From Bryobacterales bacterium (GTDB taxonomy: Bacteria > Acidobacteriota > Terriglobia > Bryobacterales > Bryobacteraceae), in the NCBI GenBank assembly GCA_003132865.1, contig PKYZ01000442.1:3870-10283 (forward strand): DNA of 6,414 nucleotides, read 5' to 3'. Position numbers and translations under genes: made by a program. This document shows positions 5,093 through 6,414 of this stretch, one piece after another (within the stretch, counting starts at the first letter, position 1; each line of letters opens with the position of its first letter). The notes beneath the pieces are model-generated. The model had not been told where the DNA came from and did no database searches. It saw only the letters and a list, made by a program, of their open reading frames with translations.

Positions 5093-6184
5093 CTACGCTC
5101 GTGGTTCGGTGCAGGGGCGTTCGGCTCCGCTCAGGCGGAACATCACTTGCAACCCCTTACGCCATTCTACTCCGACTCCCACGCGCTCCACATCGATGGC
5201 CGGTGAGAAAAAGCTCAGAACGGTTTCCGTGGTGGGATGAAATTCGAGCGCAGGCGATACCAGAAACAGGCGGGGCGGATCCGGCCGCAGTTGGATACCA
5301 GGGAAATAACCATTAGGCGTGAACTCGCCGCGATCCAGGTGCCACTTGACACGCAGCCAGTAATCCAGCGCCTGCATGGGAAGCTGCAGATCGGCGGTGG
5401 CCTTCAATTCCAGCACCGCCAGCCGTCCCGACCGCTCCACGGCCAGCAGATCCAGCACGCCCCGGTCGCCGCCCGCAAACGCAGGCACCTGGTCGTAGAC
5501 CGGCGCGGGCGAGAGCGGCGCGTACACCCGCTCGATCTGCGCACGGACCTGCGATTCGAGCCACGCTTCCGGATTTCGCCGGTAAAGGGGATGCTCGCGA
5601 TCCTCCGCCGCGGGAGAGCGCCGCTCCGCCAGATCCCGCGCCAACCGCTCCATCTCCGGCAAGTGGTGCGCGCGCGCGACGGTCCGCTGGGCGAGGCCGA
5701 AGCGCGCGCCGCTCTCCGCCACCTGCGCGAATTCCACGCCGCGCACCCGCAGACTGACCGCGCCATCGTGCAGGGCGACGCGCTCCACTTCCGGCGATTC
5801 GAGCAGACGCTCGAAAGCCCCCAGCGGCGCGGGCCGCCGGCAGACTTCGACGCGCGTATCCACGTTGCCGAAATCGCGCGGATCGATGTGGGCGGCGAAG
5901 TCGTGCCCGTCGTAGGCGAACAACTCGTAGCGCGCGACTTCTTCGTTCAGCCACGGGAGGCGCAGGCTGGTGTTGCGCTCCTGGCCGCGCGGCACATAAA
6001 GCGCGAGACCCTCCACGGCCAGGCGCTTCTCCCGCCGGCGCAGATAATCCAGCCAGATCAGCCCGAACGTGAGCAGGCCCGCGGGATCGCTTTCCGGCGG
6101 CGCGCCGATGGCCGCCCAGCCGTTTTGCCCGCGCCGCAGAAACGCGCGCGGATAGCTGGGCGAGAGACTGGCTTCCAGGTTCGC
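5093..6184 (-). CDS. PD-(D/E)XK nuclease-like protein, 5' end replaced by transposase sequence
   Basis: About 363 aa belong to this protein, counted from the junction with transposase sequence to the TAG at 5093-5095. The C-terminal half carries a restriction-endonuclease-fold signature. WLESQVRAQIERVY (residues 229-242, numbering from the ATG at 6247) supplies a helix with a Glu. It is followed by DRGVLDLLAV with D266, LAVLELKAT with E280 and K282, then PMQALDYWLRVKW, a helix with the Q seen in many such folds. D...ExK is the metal-binding catalytic core. Downstream GYFPGIQL and LFLVSPALEFHP look conserved within a family I associate with Acidobacteriota genomes. The N-terminal half (YPRAFLRRGQNGWAAIGAPP onwards) has no domain I can name. 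No start codon with a ribosome binding site exists at the native boundary; the open frame continues into transposase sequence. Whether it cuts DNA and what it does are unknown. It is probably co-transcribed with the DUF697 and dipeptidase genes. Confidence 0.75.
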   Translation of the reverse strand, partial: ANLEASLSPSYPRAFLRRGQNGWAAIGAPPESDPAGLLTFGLIWLDYLRRREKRLAVEGLALYVPRGQERNTSLRLPWLNEEVARYELFAYDGHDFAAHIDPRDFGNVDTRVEVCRRPAPLGAFERLLESPEVERVALHDGAVSLRVRGVEFAQVAESGARFGLAQRTVARAHHLPEMERLARDLAERRSPAAEDREHPLYRRNPEAWLESQVRAQIERVYAPLSPAPVYDQVPAFAGGDRGVLDLLAVERSGRLAVLELKATADLQLPMQALDYWLRVKWHLDRGEFTPNGYFPGIQLRPDPPRLFLVSPALEFHPTTETVLSFFSPAIDVERVGVGVEWRKGLQVMFRLSGAERPCTEPRA

Positions 6185-6414
6185 CTCGGCGCTGATCTCG
6201 GCCAGGTGGGCGTTCATGGCCGAGGTGTTGGCGTGGGGCATGATCATGGCGGCGCCGACGGCGCGGTCTGGGCAGATGGCGCCGAAGATGTAGGTCGAGG
6301 CAGTACGCTGATCACGGGGCGCACTTGGGCGAGTGCCACGCTTCGCCCAGCGACGGGTGATCTTGTTCTTCTGACCGATACGAGCCTCGTCCGCAAACCA
6401 GATTTCTATCTTGT
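6185..6414 (-). mobile_element. IS630-family transposase fragment (DDE), cut off by the window edge and truncated at its 3' side
   Basis: The minus-strand frame reads KIEIWFADEARIGQKNK, then ITRRWAKRGTRP, then STYIFGAICPDRAVGAAMIM and PHANTSAMNAHLAEISAE. This is the middle of an IS630/Tc1-type DDE transposase, including the first catalytic Asp (FADEARIG). The parts that normally follow (LDQAGWH with the second Asp and the LNPVE region with the Glu) are missing, because the homology stops at about 6185 and a nuclease-like protein continues in the same frame. The N-terminal transposase part would lie beyond 6414. With two of three catalytic residues absent it cannot be active. No terminal inverted repeat is visible at the junction. 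Confidence 0.85.

Noticed and set aside
5313..5954. Arg/Ala-rich 213-codon minus-strand open frame within the nuclease-like gene
   Set aside because: Its composition is that of a frame-shifted reading of GC-rich DNA, and the nuclease motifs lie in the other frame.
6185..6414. A complete IS630 element with its end at the junction
   Set aside because: The transposase is truncated before its second catalytic residue, and no inverted repeat or TA target duplication could be seen at about 6185.
1..6414. CRISPR array, tRNA or rRNA genes
   Set aside because: No regularly spaced short repeats and no tRNA- or rRNA-like sequence were recognised on either strand.

Overview
The window looks like a piece of a large, GC-rich bacterial genome. 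A chromosomal gene set on the minus strand meets a rearranged accessory region. The PD-(D/E)XK-like protein, the DUF697 protein and the M19 dipeptidase resemble proteins I associate with Acidobacteriota (Solibacter/Bryobacter type). That placement rests on recall of family resemblance, not on a search, so treat it as a moderate-to-low confidence guess.

Right half (about 2946-6414, minus strand, strongly GC-rich): a compact gene run read right to left. It starts with the 3' part of an IS630-type transposase that continues past the window edge. This is joined in frame, at about 6184, to a PD-(D/E)XK nuclease-like protein. Next comes a DUF697 protein whose N-terminus shows no recognisable P-loop, and then a secreted or lipid-anchored M19 dipeptidase. 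The gap between the first two genes is 20 bp. The last two abut as TGA-GTG with a Shine-Dalgarno sequence in front, so co-transcription and coupling are likely.

Left half (1-2932, visibly less GC-rich in places): an accessory patchwork. It holds the C-terminal half of a HigA/HI1420-like antitoxin (in-frame stop at 23-25) and, convergent to it, a divergent RelA/SpoT-domain protein with no good start codon. Then comes a 224-bp second copy of the middle of the dipeptidase gene, lying directly against the 5' end of the RelA/SpoT-like gene. On the plus strand follow two overlapping small membrane-protein genes (the second frameshifted) and a 291-aa protein with a CxxC...SH...CxxC putative zinc site. 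That gene ends 13 nt from the dipeptidase stop codon.

The main points are: (1) the dipeptidase segment is present twice in direct orientation (1001-1224 and 3365-3588, 210 of 224 bases identical, no gaps), and 12 of the 14 differences are silent; (2) an IS630 transposase/nuclease-like open-frame chimera; (3) a RelA/SpoT-like protein lacking several canonical synthetase residues, beside an antitoxin-like remnant and an uncharacterised zinc-site protein. A defence or toxin-antitoxin role for the left half is possible but is inference only. No tRNA, rRNA, CRISPR array or complete insertion sequence was seen.
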